From Laceyella sacchari (lineage in GTDB: Bacteria; Bacillota; Bacilli; Thermoactinomycetales; Thermoactinomycetaceae), in the NCBI RefSeq assembly GCF_004343255.1, contig NZ_SMDD01000004.1, positions 86,562-150,561 of the forward strand: DNA of 64,000 bases, given 5' to 3'. Both the position numbers and the translations under genes were made by a program. Each line of letters opens with the position of its first letter. Positions within the stretch are counted from its first letter, which is position 1. Under the pieces are notes generated by a model. It did not search any database. It was not told the origin of the DNA and saw only the letters and a program-made list of their open reading frames with translations. Of this stretch, positions 10,046 through 19,626 are shown piece after piece.

Positions 10046-10753
10046 ATGTTTGCGAAGGCGTTGCCCAGTTGTTTTACGGTTGGCAACTTGTTTCTCGGTG
10101 TCATCTCGATTATTTTAGCCATACAGCATTCTTGGCAATATGCGGCCATTATGGTGATAATCGGCATGCTGTTGGATGGATTGGACGGACGGGTCGCCCG
10201 CATGCTTAATACGCAGAGCGAATTTGGAAAAGAGCTGGACTCATTATCGGATGTTATTTCTTTTGGTGTTGCGCCTGCGATCATCATGTACGGGACGACG
10301 TTGAGCGAAATGGGCCCTTTGGGTTGGTTGGTTACGGCCATCTTCCCGATCTGTGGCGCACTGCGGTTGGCGCGCTTCAATGTTCATCCGGGTGAGCCGG
10401 GGTATTTCATCGGATTGCCTATTACGGCTGCCGGAGGAATTCTGGCAACGATGGCCTTGTATAGTGACATGTTGCCCAACAAAGTGGCGCTTATGATTGC
10501 AATGCTGTTTTTGTCGTATTTGATGATAAGCCAAGTGAAATATCCGACGTTCAAAAAAGTCGGGTTGCCGAAGTCGGCGATTTGGTTGGCACCACTGTTT
10601 TTGATTATGATCGCGGTGGCCGCTTTCCGGTTCCCGCATGAATTGCCGAAAGTGATGTTTGTGCCGTTGGCGTTGTATGCCATATACGGCGTGAAAAAGT
10701 CGTTGGAACTGAAGCGAAAAGACAACGAAGATCCCGTCGAAGAGCTCAAATAG
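10046..10753 (+). CDS. pssA: CDP-diacylglycerol-serine O-phosphatidyltransferase
   Basis: A 235-residue membrane enzyme of the CDP-alcohol phosphotransferase family, probably making phosphatidylserine for phosphatidylethanolamine synthesis. The family signature is present as DGLDGRVAR followed by G and two aspartates in FGKELDSLSD (about residues 39-63). Six or so hydrophobic helices follow. ATG 10046 has TAGGAGG seven bases upstream. The PssA assignment over phosphatidylglycerol synthase rests on overall resemblance and length. Confidence 0.85.
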   Translation: MFAKALPSCFTVGNLFLGVISIILAIQHSWQYAAIMVIIGMLLDGLDGRVARMLNTQSEFGKELDSLSDVISFGVAPAIIMYGTTLSEMGPLGWLVTAIFPICGALRLARFNVHPGEPGYFIGLPITAAGGILATMALYSDMLPNKVALMIAMLFLSYLMISQVKYPTFKKVGLPKSAIWLAPLFLIMIAVAAFRFPHELPKVMFVPLALYAIYGVKKSLELKRKDNEDPVEELK

Positions 10754-10760
10754 ACAACAA

Positions 10761-10791
10761 ACAACCCTGTTGCGATGCAGGGTTGTTTTTT
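10761..10791 (+). terminator. Terminator after pssA
   Basis: Arms ACAACCCTG and CAGGGTTGT are followed by a T run. It lies seven bases after the pssA stop. Confidence 0.9.
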
Positions 10792-10857
10792 ATGCCGTCG
10801 ATTTGACGGTCGAACTTGCAAGGGTATGCGAAACCCGTTTGTTTGGGCGAAGATCGA

Positions 10858-11253
10858 CTAACGAAGATGAAAAACCCCGAGTGTGGACAGATGATCCGAT
10901 TCTTGCTTCAGCACTTCGGGAATAGAGATGTGCAGGAGATTGCACAGCGCAGCCACATAAAAAAGATGCTTACCCATTTCGTGTTTGACGACATCCAAGC
11001 AATGATCACACAGCTTGCCGGAAAGGTGAGTTTGGAAGTGGTTTTTCCAGTCAGATGTGGTCAAGTCGTCAGGAATAGCCTGCCGGCTAGCGTTGACTTC
11101 AATACAACCGCATTCGGTCACGGCTTTCATCAAAGCGCGAACCACGCGCGCATTCGCTTCCTGCAATTTGGATGTCACATCCAAAAAGCTGCGGTGCCGA
11201 AGCAAAAGGTCCGCCACCTGCTCTTGAAAAGAATGAAGGTTGTCTTCACTCAT
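10858..11253 (-). CDS. Conserved protein of unknown function
   Basis: A 131-residue soluble protein on the strand opposite to its neighbours. It resembles a short Bacillales family that I remember being labelled DUF1573, unchecked here. Visible landmarks are RHRSFLDV near residue 20, a CGC motif in TECGCIEV near residue 48, and a CXXC (LCDHC) near residue 83, so a metal site is possible. The start is the ATG at 11253, preceded by GAGGTGA. It has its own strong promoter with a palindrome inside it. Function unknown. Confidence 0.8.
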   Translation of the reverse strand: MSEDNLHSFQEQVADLLLRHRSFLDVTSKLQEANARVVRALMKAVTECGCIEVNASRQAIPDDLTTSDWKNHFQTHLSGKLCDHCLDVVKHEMGKHLFYVAALCNLLHISIPEVLKQESDHLSTLGVFHLR

Positions 11254-11307
11254 CGCCTTCACCTCGCATGGGGATTGGTGAAACTAAAATCCGGGTTCAC
11301 TAATTTT

Positions 11308-11337
11308 ATTATATAGACGATTCTACAATCGTGTCAA
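11308..11337 (-). promoter_or_regulatory. Sigma-A promoter with internal palindrome
   Basis: On the minus strand, TTGACA (11332-11337) and TATAAT (11308-11313) are 18 bp apart, both perfect. Between them lies the inverted repeat ACGATT-CTAC-AATCGT (11317-11332), placed where a repressor could sit. It drives the unknown reverse-strand gene. Confidence 0.75.
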
Positions 11338-11379
11338 TTTTTCATCTAAACAGACAATAACTTTTCCGGAGCTTATATA

Positions 11380-11409
11380 TTGACGCGATGTGGATTTATG
11401 TGCTAATAT
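11380..11409 (+). promoter_or_regulatory. Sigma-A promoter before carD
   Basis: TTGACG (11380-11385), an 18 bp spacer and TGcTAATAT with an extended -10 (TAATAT 11404-11409). A second TTGACG at 11426-11431 with TATCTT 17 bp on might be an alternative start. Confidence 0.7.
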
Positions 11410-11488
11410 AAACTTTTTTATTTTATTGACGGGGGTGTAATTTTGTGATATCTTGGAAATAGATATTGCCCTCTCGGAGGTGGGTGTT

Positions 11489-11974
11489 TTGTTCAATATT
11501 GGCGATAAAGTGGTTTATCCCATGCATGGTGCGGGTATCATCGAGTCGATCGAGGAAAAGGAGATTTTGGGTGAGCGACAGAAGTACTATGTGATGAGGA
11601 TGCCCATTGGGGATATGAAAGTGATGGTTCCCATGCGCAATGTCGAAAGCATCGGGCTCAGAGAAGTTGTCGATGAAGACACAGTAAGCGAAGTGCTTGA
11701 TCGCATGAGAAATCAGGAGGTCACGGACACATCCAATTGGAACCGTCGCTATCGAGCCAATTTGGACAAAATGAAAAGCGGTGATATTCATGAAGTGGCC
11801 GACGTGGTACACTCCTTGATGTTGAGGGATGCAGAAAAAGGGTTGTCCACGGGCGAACGCAAGATGCTGGATAATGCCAAGCAGATTCTGATCAGTGAAT
11901 TGGCGTTGGCGCGCGATTTGGACGAAGAACAAGCTTTTGAACTAATTGATGGAATTTTAGCGAAGAAGAACTAA
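11489..11974 (+). CDS. carD: CarD-family RNA polymerase-binding regulator
   Basis: A 161-residue CarD/CdnL-type protein. The N-terminal RNA polymerase interaction domain (about residues 1-60) has the Tudor-like VVYPMHGAG motif, and the C-terminal helical domain binds upstream DNA, stabilising open complexes. I chose TTG 11489 because CGGAGGTG lies eight bases upstream and the product then begins MFNIGDKV as in relatives; an upstream TTG at 11453 has no such site. It has its own promoter. Confidence 0.9.
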   Translation: MFNIGDKVVYPMHGAGIIESIEEKEILGERQKYYVMRMPIGDMKVMVPMRNVESIGLREVVDEDTVSEVLDRMRNQEVTDTSNWNRRYRANLDKMKSGDIHEVADVVHSLMLRDAEKGLSTGERKMLDNAKQILISELALARDLDEEQAFELIDGILAKKN

Positions 11975-12098
11975 TTTTTCTTTTTATTGCCGAGTTTACA
12001 AAACGGTCATAAGAAATTGCGTTTGTCTGGGTTTTCATTTTCGCAGAATGTCTATAATGGTAGTAGGGGACTTTGGTTTTGGGAGGAGGTGAAGCCCC

Positions 12099-13193
12099 GT
12101 GCTAAAACGTTTTGTGCAATTGGCTTTGACCTTGATCGGTGCATCTGTAGGGTATTATTATGGGGAAAGGTTTTTCGGGTTGCTTCAAAAATCTCCTCTG
12201 AATTTCGGTGAAGTTCCGGCCCCACATTACATTGGCGCCGCCTTGGGCGCAGCGGCTTTGTTCATTTCTACGTATTGGATTTCAGACAATGTAGTGAAGT
12301 GGATTCGCTGGAGCGAAGAGAGATTGATCAAAATTCCGGCAATCGATGGGATCTTTGGAGCGTTGGGTCTGGTTTCCGGCTTGATCGTGGCCGTATTGAT
12401 CCAAATGCCGCTGACCCAATTGCCAATTCCGGTCATCAATCGTATATTGCCGTTTATCATCTCTGGGTTGTTCGGCTATCTCGGATTCAGAGTGGGATAT
12501 AAAAAGCGTGACGAACTTATCTCTATCTTTACAGCTGGGCGTCAAAATAGGGAAGGACGCAATAAAAAGGATGAAAAGCACTTTTCTGAACACAAAATCT
12601 TGGATACCAGTGTCATCATTGATGGGCGTATCGCTGACATCTGCCGCACTGGCTTTTTAGAAGGAACGTTGGTCATCCCAAGCTTTGTCTTGGAAGAATT
12701 GCAACACATCGCCGATTCCTCCGATGTGCTGAAAAGGAATCGTGGGCGGCGCGGATTGGACATTCTCAACAAAATCCAAAAAGAGCTTGATGTGAAAGTC
12801 TTGATTTATGAAGGTGACTTCGAGGAAGTGCAAGAAGTGGACAGCAAGCTGGTGAAGTTGGCCAAAGTCTTGTCTGGGAAAGTTGTCACCAATGATTTCA
12901 ACTTGAACAAAGTGTGTGAGTTGCAAGGAGTGAGTGTACTCAACATCAACGACTTGGCCAATGCTGTCAAACCAGTTGTGTTGCCGGGTGAGGAGATCAA
13001 CGTTCAAGTGATCAAGGATGGCAAAGAGCATGGACAGGGTGTCGCTTATCTCGATGACGGCACCATGATCGTCATCGAAGGCGGTCGCGACTACATCGGA
13101 GACCGCATTGATGTGCTGGTTACCAGTGTGTTGCAAACTTCGGCCGGCCGCATGATCTTCGCCAAACCGAAGCTATTGGAGCGTGCACTGTAA
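12099..13193 (+). CDS. yacL: PIN and TRAM domain membrane protein (YacL-like)
   Basis: A 364-residue protein with about four membrane helices in the first 130 residues, then a cytoplasmic PIN nuclease-like domain starting at [12 protein letters not shown] (near residue 170) and a C-terminal TRAM RNA-binding domain (about 300-360). Acidic PIN residues look intact, suggesting RNA cleavage near the membrane, but substrates are not known to me. GTG follows GGGAGGAGGTGA. In Bacillus the same gene lies between disA and ispD. Confidence 0.9.
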   Translation: MLKRFVQLALTLIGASVGYYYGERFFGLLQKSPLNFGEVPAPHYIGAALGAAALFISTYWISDNVVKWIRWSEERLIKIPAIDGIFGALGLVSGLIVAVLIQMPLTQLPIPVINRILPFIISGLFGYLGFRVGYKKRDELISIFTAGRQNREGRNKKDEKHFSEHKILDTSVIIDGRIADICRTGFLEGTLVIPSFVLEELQHIADSSDVLKRNRGRRGLDILNKIQKELDVKVLIYEGDFEEVQEVDSKLVKLAKVLSGKVVTNDFNLNKVCELQGVSVLNINDLANAVKPVVLPGEEINVQVIKDGKEHGQGVAYLDDGTMIVIEGGRDYIGDRIDVLVTSVLQTSAGRMIFAKPKLLERAL

Positions 13194-13250
13194 GGTTTGG
13201 TGATGGGTTGGCGATCAAGGGTTATCCAATGAATGGGGAGAAGGGGGCCA

Positions 13251-13286
13251 CTCCGCGCCGATGTGGTGGATTGCCCCCTTTTCTTG
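13251..13286 (+). terminator. Terminator between yacL and ispD
   Basis: Arms AAGGGGGC (13251-13258) and GCCCCCTT (13273-13280) enclose a smaller CCAC/GTGG stem and are followed by TTTTCTT. Confidence 0.85.
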
Positions 13287-13297
13287 ATGAAAACGGA

Positions 13298-13326
13298 TTG
13301 CGAGTGGCCCGTGATTGGTTTATTCT
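13298..13326 (+). promoter_or_regulatory. Probable promoter of ispD operon
   Basis: TTGCGA at 13298-13303 and TATTCT at 13321-13326 with a 17 bp spacer, directly after a terminator and 45 bases before the ispD start. Confidence 0.5.
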
Positions 13327-13370
13327 AAACCGAAGACGGGCATTTGTGTGTTTGAAAGGAGATAGTTCTC

Positions 13371-14060
13371 TTGAGTGTTGGTGTGGTGATTCCCGCAGCC
13401 GGCCTTGGCAAGCGGATGGGCTCCAAGGAAAGCAAACAATTTCTGTCTTTTCAAGGACAGCCTGTCTTGATTCATACGTTACATATCTTTGAGACCCACC
13501 CAGAAGTGGATGAAATTGTCCTTGCGGTCCGAGAAGAAGAAGTGGCGCGTGTGCGTCAACTGGTTGCAGATGCGGGATTGCGGAAAGTGACGCATGTCGT
13601 CGTGGGGGGGCGTGAGCGTCAAGACAGCGTGTACAACGGCTTGCGGATGCTCTCCACTGAATGGGTGTTGGTTCATGATGCTGTGCGGCCGTTCGTCAGC
13701 AGAGAGGCCATTTCTCGCCTGTTGGAGGTGGTCAAAATGCATGGTGCGGCTATATTGGCTGTTCCGGTGAAAGAGACGGTCAAAATGGTGGATGCCGCGG
13801 GAGTGGTGGAGGAAACGCCAGACCGCAAGCGATTGTGGGCTGTGCAAACACCTCAAGCGTTCCGAACCGACATGCTGATGGAAGCGCATGAGCAAGGTCG
13901 GAAGACTGGCGCCTCGGTGACGGATGACGCCATGTTGGTGGAAGAGCTAGGGATAGATGTACGAGTGGTTGAAGGCGAGTATACCAATATCAAGCTGACG
14001 ACGCCCGATGATTTGGCGGTGGCAGAAGCGATATATCAAATGAGGGGAAAGAGCATATGA
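13371..14060 (+). CDS. ispD: IspD, MEP cytidylyltransferase
   Basis: A 229-residue enzyme of the non-mevalonate isoprenoid pathway. It couples CTP to 2-C-methyl-D-erythritol 4-phosphate. The glycine-rich CTP-binding loop [10 protein letters not shown] is at residues 8-17; VHDAVRPFV and TDDA follow as in the family. The start is TTG with AAAGGAGA upstream. It overlaps ispF by four bases, giving coupled translation of two steps of the same pathway. Confidence 0.96.
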   Translation: MSVGVVIPAAGLGKRMGSKESKQFLSFQGQPVLIHTLHIFETHPEVDEIVLAVREEEVARVRQLVADAGLRKVTHVVVGGRERQDSVYNGLRMLSTEWVLVHDAVRPFVSREAISRLLEVVKMHGAAILAVPVKETVKMVDAAGVVEETPDRKRLWAVQTPQAFRTDMLMEAHEQGRKTGASVTDDAMLVEELGIDVRVVEGEYTNIKLTTPDDLAVAEAIYQMRGKSI

Positions 14061-14536
14061 TCCGAATCGGACAAGGGTTTGATGTGCATCAATTGGGACC
14101 AAATGTGCCCTTGATCATTGGCGGGGTTCAGATTCCTTATGAGAAAGGTTTGATCGGGCATTCCGATGCGGATGTGTTGTTGCATGCGATCACGGATGCC
14201 GTGTTGGGCGCATTAGCTTTGGGGGACATTGGCAAGCATTTTCCAGACACCGATCCCGCATACAAAGGAGCTGACAGCGCCAAATTGTTGGAAGCGGTAT
14301 GGTCCTTGGTGAAAGAAAAGGGTTATTGCCTGGGAAATGTTGATTGTACCATCATTGCCCAGCAACCAAAAATGGCTCCCCATATTCCAGCGATGCAAAA
14401 ACGGATCGCTGCTTTGCTGGAGGGGAACCCGGAACAAGTGAATGTGAAAGCGACGACGACGGAAAAACTCGGTTTTACCGGAAGAGGCGAGGGCATCGCA
14501 GCCATGGCCGTCGTTTGTCTGGTCAACAAAGCATAA
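14057..14536 (+). CDS. ispF: IspF, MECDP synthase
   Basis: A 159-residue trimeric enzyme forming 2-C-methyl-D-erythritol 2,4-cyclodiphosphate with loss of CMP. The zinc ligands lie in DVHQ (residues 9-12) and in [11 protein letters not shown] (about 35-45), and [17 protein letters not shown] is the C-terminal signature. ATGA overlap with ispD. Length is normal for the family. Confidence 0.97.
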   Translation: MIRIGQGFDVHQLGPNVPLIIGGVQIPYEKGLIGHSDADVLLHAITDAVLGALALGDIGKHFPDTDPAYKGADSAKLLEAVWSLVKEKGYCLGNVDCTIIAQQPKMAPHIPAMQKRIAALLEGNPEQVNVKATTTEKLGFTGRGEGIAAMAVVCLVNKA

Positions 14537-14566
14537 AACCGCATATATTGTTTAAGCAAAGGAGTC

Positions 14567-16033
14567 ATGGATGAGATGAAGATTCGAACACGATATGCTC
14601 CAAGCCCGACGGGGCATTTGCACATTGGTGGCGCGCGGACGGCTTTGTTCAGCTATCTGTTGGCTAAACAGCAAGGCGGCGACTTTATCGTGCGCATCGA
14701 GGATACCGACACAGAACGGAATGTGCCGGGTGCTGACAAGAAGCAAATGGATATGCTGAAATGGCTCGGGATCGATTGGGACGAATCGGTCGATGTGGGC
14801 GGCCCGTATGCACCTTACCGTTGTATGGAACGGATGGATATCTACAATCGGTACATTGATCAATTGTTGGCTGAGGGTAAAGCGTATTTGAGCTATGCAA
14901 CTCAGGAAGAGATCGACAAGGAACGGGAAGAGCAATTGGCGCGGGGTGAAGCGCCGAAATACAGTGGTTGGGATCGCGATCTGACACCGGAACAACGAGC
15001 GAAGTTTGAGGCTGAAGGTCGTGTGCCGAGCGTACGCTTTCGTGTGCCAGAAGGGCAAGTGATCGAGATCGACGATGCGATCCGTGGCAAAGTGAAGTTT
15101 GAAACAGACGGCATTGGCGATTTTGTGATTCGTCGTCCGGATGGCCGGCCGATTTACAATTTTGCTGTTGTGGTGGATGATGCTCTGATGAAAATTACCC
15201 ATGTCATCCGTGGGGAAGAACATTTGTCCAACACGCCGAAACAAGTTTTGATTTATCAGGCCTTAGGTTTTGAAACGCCTCAATTCGCCCACATCCCGCT
15301 CATTCTGAATGCAGAAGGCAAGAAAATGAGCAAACGGGATGAAAGCATCATTCAATTCATTGATCAGTACAAGGATTTGGGCTATTTGCCGGAAGCCATT
15401 CTCAACTTCCTCTCCCTCTTGGGTTGGTCTCCTGAAGGGGAAGAAGAGATCTTCAGCAAAGAAGAATTGGTGGAACGCTTTTCGTTGGAACGCGTTTCCA
15501 AAGCGCCAGCTATCTTTGACACGGGCAAGTTGAAATGGATGAATGGGCAATATATTAAAAAGGCGCCATTGGAACGAATTGTCGACTTGGCGTTGCCATA
15601 CTTGGAAAAGGCGGGCCGTATCACGTTGCCTCTGTCCGATGAACAGCAGGCGTGGGTGACTCGGGTGGTTGCTCTGTATCAAGAGCAATTGGAATACGTG
15701 GCTCAAATTGTGGAATTGACTGATCTTTTCTTCCAAGAAGAGTACAAAGTGACCGAAGAAGCCAAAGAAGTGCTGTCGGCTCCGCATGTGCCGGAGGTGC
15801 TGTCCTCCTTCCTAAATAAGTTGGATACTTTGGAGACATTGGAAGCCGATACGCTCAAAGACATTTTCAAGCAGGTGCAAAAAGAGACGGGACATAAAGG
15901 AAAACAGCTGTTTATGCCCGTGCGCGCCGCTGTCACGGGTGTCGTGCACGGTCCAGACTTGCGGGAGTCGCTCGCACTGATCGGCCTTGAGACGGTGAAA
16001 AGCCGTTTGCAACAACAGATTGACAAGGCCTAA
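14567..16033 (+). CDS. gltX: Glutamyl-tRNA synthetase
   Basis: A 488-residue class I synthetase charging tRNA-Glu, and probably tRNA-Gln as well in an organism using transamidation. The HIGH-type motif is [11 protein letters not shown] near residue 12, and the KMSKR motif (KKMSKRDE) is near residue 252. The anticodon-binding helical domain fills the C-terminus. AAAGGAG lies two bases before ATG 14567 and eleven before ATG 14576; the latter would remove three residues and is about as likely. Confidence 0.96.
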   Translation: MDEMKIRTRYAPSPTGHLHIGGARTALFSYLLAKQQGGDFIVRIEDTDTERNVPGADKKQMDMLKWLGIDWDESVDVGGPYAPYRCMERMDIYNRYIDQLLAEGKAYLSYATQEEIDKEREEQLARGEAPKYSGWDRDLTPEQRAKFEAEGRVPSVRFRVPEGQVIEIDDAIRGKVKFETDGIGDFVIRRPDGRPIYNFAVVVDDALMKITHVIRGEEHLSNTPKQVLIYQALGFETPQFAHIPLILNAEGKKMSKRDESIIQFIDQYKDLGYLPEAILNFLSLLGWSPEGEEEIFSKEELVERFSLERVSKAPAIFDTGKLKWMNGQYIKKAPLERIVDLALPYLEKAGRITLPLSDEQQAWVTRVVALYQEQLEYVAQIVELTDLFFQEEYKVTEEAKEVLSAPHVPEVLSSFLNKLDTLETLEADTLKDIFKQVQKETGHKGKQLFMPVRAAVTGVVHGPDLRESLALIGLETVKSRLQQQIDKA

Positions 16034-16064
16034 GCTCGTCGGCCAAAATAATGTTAACGCCAAA

Positions 16065-16320
16065 AGCGATGAATGGGAAAAGTAGGAAGCGTAACTGGAT
16101 GCCAGAGAGGGGTTGGCTGGTGCGAAACCCTATCCGGTACGGTTCTGAAATGCGCCCCATGAGCTGACCTCTGAAACGGGCGATTGCGCCCATGTAGGAG
16201 CGTTCCGGTACCCGCCGTTATAGGGTGAAGGGGAATTCTGCGTTTGCGGAATTCAAGCAGAGTGGAACCGCGGGCATAACCGTCTCTGCAGCATTGTTGC
16301 TGCGGAGGCGTTTTTTATTT
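16065..16320 (+). ncRNA. Cysteine T-box riboswitch upstream of cysE-cysS
   Basis: This untranslated leader reads uncharged tRNA-Cys. Stem I base is formed by ATGGG (16072-16076) with CCCAT (16155-16159). The specifier is TGC at 16151-16153, following GAAA. The T-box sequence AGAGTGGAACCGCG is at 16259-16272; in TGGAACC the variable base is A, which would pair with the U discriminator of tRNA-Cys. Stem III has GAATTC arms. The terminator has 11-bp arms at 16281-16291 and 16300-16310 followed by six T. Cysteine starvation should favour the antiterminator and raise cysE-cysS expression. Confidence 0.93.
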
Positions 16321-16346
16321 ACACACACTTGGGAGGGGAACAGGTG

Positions 16347-17096
16347 ATGTCGTTGTTTAGCCGTATTGCGGAGACGCGGAGAGTATTGCAAGCGGACGTC
16401 CAAGCGGTGTTTGATCGGGATCCGGCAGCGAGAAGCACATGGGAAGTGGTGATCACCTATTCAGGTCTTCATGCCATTTGGGCGCATCGATTGGCACATT
16501 GGTTTTTCAAACGGCGGCTCTTTTTTATCGCCCGTGCCATATCGCAAATCAGCCGCTTTTTTACAGGGATTGAAATCCATCCGGGCGCCAAGATCGGGCG
16601 GGGCGTCTTCATCGACCATGGGATGGGGGTTGTTATTGGGGAAACGTGCGAAATTGGCGATTATGTGACCATCTATCAAGGGGTAACATTGGGAGGAACC
16701 GGCAAAGAAAAAGGCAAGCGACATCCAACCATTGAAGATCATGTGATGATCGCTTCAGGAGCCAAGGTGTTAGGTTCGATCCGCATCGGCCGTTTTGCCA
16801 AGATTGGCGCCGGTTCGGTGGTATTGCGCGATGTTCCGCCTAACTCGACTGTCGTCGGAGTGCCGGGACGGGTTGTGATACAAGATGGAATTCGGGTGCA
16901 AAATGATCTTGACCAGGTCAATTTGCCTGACCCGATTGCCGAACTTTGTCGTTCCATGCAGGCTGAAATTCAAGCTTTGAAAGAAGAAGTAAAGAAATTG
17001 AAGCAAGGGCAACAAGATGAATCATCTGCTCGTAATGAGCAAGGAGGAAATAAAGATAATGACCATCCGGCTTTACAACACACTGACCAAGAGTAA
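16347..17096 (+). CDS. cysE: Serine O-acetyltransferase
   Basis: A 249-residue left-handed beta-helix enzyme that acetylates serine with acetyl-CoA, the first committed step to cysteine. The hexapeptide-repeat region covers about residues 75-175, with [11 protein letters not shown] near 92 carrying the catalytic histidine. The last 40 residues are charged, predicted coiled coil then disordered, and the reading frame runs 38 bases into cysS. ATG 16347 follows GGGAGGGG; an upstream TTG in frame at 16329 sits on the binding site. Controlled by the Cys T-box. Confidence 0.95.
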   Translation: MSLFSRIAETRRVLQADVQAVFDRDPAARSTWEVVITYSGLHAIWAHRLAHWFFKRRLFFIARAISQISRFFTGIEIHPGAKIGRGVFIDHGMGVVIGETCEIGDYVTIYQGVTLGGTGKEKGKRHPTIEDHVMIASGAKVLGSIRIGRFAKIGAGSVVLRDVPPNSTVVGVPGRVVIQDGIRVQNDLDQVNLPDPIAELCRSMQAEIQALKEEVKKLKQGQQDESSARNEQGGNKDNDHPALQHTDQE

Positions 17097-18462
17097 AGAA
17101 GAATTCAAACCGGTTCACGAGGGCGAAGTGCGGATGTATGTCTGCGGCCCGACGGTATACAACTACATTCATATTGGCAATGCGCGCGTGTTTGTGTTCT
17201 TTGATGTGGTACGCCGCTATTTGCGCCAGGCAGGCTATCGGGTTACGTACGTGCAAAACTTCACAGATGTGGATGATCGCCTGATTAATGCTTCCAAAGA
17301 GACAGGCCTGTCCGTCCCAGAAATTGCTGAACGCTATATCAAGGCTTACTTTGAGGACATGGATGCTTTGGGGGTGGAAAGGGCGGATGTCCACCCGCGG
17401 GCAACTGAGCACATCCCGGAGATGATTGAAGCCATCCAGGCGCTGATCGACCGAGGTTATGCGTATGTCAAAGACGGGGATGTTTACTTCCGCTCGCTCA
17501 AAAAAGAAAACTATGGGAAACTGTCTCATCAATCGTTGGATGAACTGAAAGCGGGAGCCCGCATCGATGTGAATGAGCAAAAAGAGCATCCGATGGATTT
17601 TGCGTTGTGGAAAGCAGCCAAGGAACCAGGCGAAATCAGATGGCAAACGCCTTGGGGAGAAGGACGCCCCGGTTGGCACATCGAGTGCTCGGCCATGGCC
17701 CGAAAATACCTAGGGGACACCTTGGATATCCATGCTGGCGGAGCGGATTTGTGCTTTCCGCACCATGAGAACGAGATTGCCCAGAGTGAGGCGTGGACGG
17801 GAAAAACGTTTGTCAACTATTGGTTGCATAACGGTTACATGAAAATGGGAAATGAAAAAATGTCGAAGTCACTTGGAAATGTGCGTCAAGTGGTTGAATT
17901 ACGCCGTGAATATGATCCCAAGACGTTGCGGTATTTCCTGTTGTCCACGCATTATCGGAACCCGATTGTGTTCAGCGACGAGGTGATGCAACAAGCCCAA
18001 GGCAGTGTGGAACGGATGCAAACGGCGGTAGACAATCTGAAGCACCGCGCGACCGTAGCGATGGACGGAGAGGCCTCTACAGAACTGTTGAATCGCTTGG
18101 AGCAGTTGACAGAGGCGTTCCGTGAAGCCATGAATGATGACTTCAACACGGCCAATGCGATCAGTGTCATATTTGAAGCCGTCAAACTAGCCAACGAAAC
18201 AGTGGCGGAAGCCGTGGTTTCCAAAGGTTCCATTATGGCATTGCTCGATTGGTTCCGCATCCATGGCCAACAGGTGTTGGGCTTAGTTCAATTGGATGAG
18301 GAAGAAAGCCTGGACGCGGAGATTGAAGCGTTGATCGCCGAACGCCAGCAGGCTAGAAAAGAGCGCAATTTCCAGCGTGCGGATGAGATTCGCGACCAAT
18401 TGCTCGCGCGTGGGATTGTGTTAGAGGACACACCGCAAGGGGTAAGGTGGAAACGGAAATGA
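17059..18462 (+). CDS. cysS: Cysteinyl-tRNA synthetase
   Basis: A 467-residue class I synthetase. The [15 protein letters not shown] stretch (from about residue 28) holds a zinc cysteine and the HIGH motif; further zinc ligands are in ECSAMA and in [14 protein letters not shown] is near residue 268. ATG 17059 has AAGGAGG at 17041-17047; an upstream in-frame ATG at 17017 lacks a site and would extend past the family start. It overlaps cysE by 38 bases, so its ribosome binding site lies inside cysE. Confidence 0.96.
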   Translation: MTIRLYNTLTKSKEEFKPVHEGEVRMYVCGPTVYNYIHIGNARVFVFFDVVRRYLRQAGYRVTYVQNFTDVDDRLINASKETGLSVPEIAERYIKAYFEDMDALGVERADVHPRATEHIPEMIEAIQALIDRGYAYVKDGDVYFRSLKKENYGKLSHQSLDELKAGARIDVNEQKEHPMDFALWKAAKEPGEIRWQTPWGEGRPGWHIECSAMARKYLGDTLDIHAGGADLCFPHHENEIAQSEAWTGKTFVNYWLHNGYMKMGNEKMSKSLGNVRQVVELRREYDPKTLRYFLLSTHYRNPIVFSDEVMQQAQGSVERMQTAVDNLKHRATVAMDGEASTELLNRLEQLTEAFREAMNDDFNTANAISVIFEAVKLANETVAEAVVSKGSIMALLDWFRIHGQQVLGLVQLDEEESLDAEIEALIAERQQARKERNFQRADEIRDQLLARGIVLEDTPQGVRWKRK

Positions 18463-18893
18463 ACGAATGGTTACTGGGCATGACCTCTTCCCTTGCTAAA
18501 TCGCCGCGGGAGATCCATCCGCTGTTGCTGGCATACATGGGGGATGCGATATACGAAGTTTATGTACGGCATCATTTGCTGGCCAAAGGCATTGTGCGTC
18601 CGCGCGAATTGCAAAAAGAAGCGACGCGGTTTGTTTCAGCGGTCGCCCAAGCGAAAGTGTATCGGGCGATTGAAGCTCGACTGACCGATGAGGAAATGGA
18701 AGTTCTCCGACGAGGCCGCAACGCCAAGTCGGGGAGCGTTCCCAAACACGCGAGCGTGACAGACTACCGCCACAGCACGGGCTTGGAAGCGTTGGTGGGC
18801 TATCTGTATTGTTCAAAGCAAGAGACGCGCCTTCAAACGTTGATGAGTCAAATATTAGACATTGTTGAAAAGGAGCACACCGAAGATGAGTGA
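18459..18893 (+). CDS. mrnC: Mini-ribonuclease III
   Basis: A 144-residue RNase III catalytic domain without a double-strand RNA-binding domain, which matures 23S rRNA in Bacillus. The catalytic helix reads [12 protein letters not shown] near residue 22. ATG 18459 overlaps the cysS stop as ATGA, suggesting coupling; a GTG at 18447 is a possible longer start. It overlaps rlmB by eight bases. Confidence 0.92.
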   Translation: MNEWLLGMTSSLAKSPREIHPLLLAYMGDAIYEVYVRHHLLAKGIVRPRELQKEATRFVSAVAQAKVYRAIEARLTDEEMEVLRRGRNAKSGSVPKHASVTDYRHSTGLEALVGYLYCSKQETRLQTLMSQILDIVEKEHTEDE

Positions 18894-19626
18894 TTGGATT
18901 TTAGGTAGGCACGCTGTACTGGAAGCACTTCGTTCCGGACGGGAAGTGGAAAAAATCTTGCTGGCGGATGGCATTCAAAAGGGAAACATCCAAGAAATCT
19001 TGAAGAAAAGCAAAAACGAGGGAATCCCCACCCAATTTGTCCCCCGCGCCCGCTTGGATCAGCTATCAGAAGGGGGAAACCATCAAGGGGTTATGGCGCA
19101 AGTGGCCGCTTATCGCTATGCCAGCTTGGAGGATCTGTTCCGCCGGGCAGAGGAAAGAAAGGAAATGCCTTTTTTCATCTTGTTGGATGGTTTGGAGGAT
19201 CCGCATAATCTGGGCTCGGTATTGCGGACAGCTGATGCTGTCGGAGCGCATGGGGTTATTATTCCAAAACGCCGCGCGGTGGGTCTCACTTCTGTGGTTG
19301 CCAAAACTTCTGCAGGCGCGATCGAGTATGTACCGGTAGCAAAAGTAACTAACCTCAACCGAGTAGCGGACGAGCTTAAAGATCGGGGATTATGGCTGGT
19401 TGGTAGTGACGGGTCGGCCAAATCTGAGTATACCCAAATTGATTATCAGATGCCCCTCGCGCTGATCATTGGTAGCGAAGGACAAGGGATGAGCTCTCTC
19501 CTCAAGAAAAAGTGCGATTTTCTCGTCAAGTTGCCCATGCTTGGCAAAGTGACTTCCCTCAACGCCTCTGTGGCCGCTGGCGTGCTTATGTATGAGGTGT
19601 TGCGTGGGCGAAGCACCCATGGTTAA
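18886..19626 (+). CDS. rlmB: RlmB-type 23S rRNA 2'-O-methyltransferase
   Basis: A 246-residue SpoU/TrmH-class methyltransferase with an N-terminal substrate-binding domain and a C-terminal SPOUT knot. The SPOUT signatures are LDGLEDPHNLGSVLRTAD (about 95-112), IIGSEGQGMS (near 200) and LNASVAAGV (near 227). It is expected to methylate guanosine 2251 (E. coli numbering) in 23S rRNA. ATG follows AAAGGAG. It overlaps both neighbours by eight bases. Confidence 0.92.
   Translation: MSDWILGRHAVLEALRSGREVEKILLADGIQKGNIQEILKKSKNEGIPTQFVPRARLDQLSEGGNHQGVMAQVAAYRYASLEDLFRRAEERKEMPFFILLDGLEDPHNLGSVLRTADAVGAHGVIIPKRRAVGLTSVVAKTSAGAIEYVPVAKVTNLNRVADELKDRGLWLVGSDGSAKSEYTQIDYQMPLALIIGSEGQGMSSLLKKKCDFLVKLPMLGKVTSLNASVAAGVLMYEVLRGRSTHG

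Noticed and set aside
10816..11316. 166-codon plus-strand frame opposite the unknown reverse-strand gene
   Set aside because: The reverse-strand frame has a perfect promoter and ribosome site and a conserved-looking protein; the plus frame has none.
16020..16054. TTGACA at the end of gltX as promoter for the T-box transcript
   Set aside because: No fitting -10 at 16-18 bp; the real promoter may be upstream in the ispD operon or not recognisable by eye.
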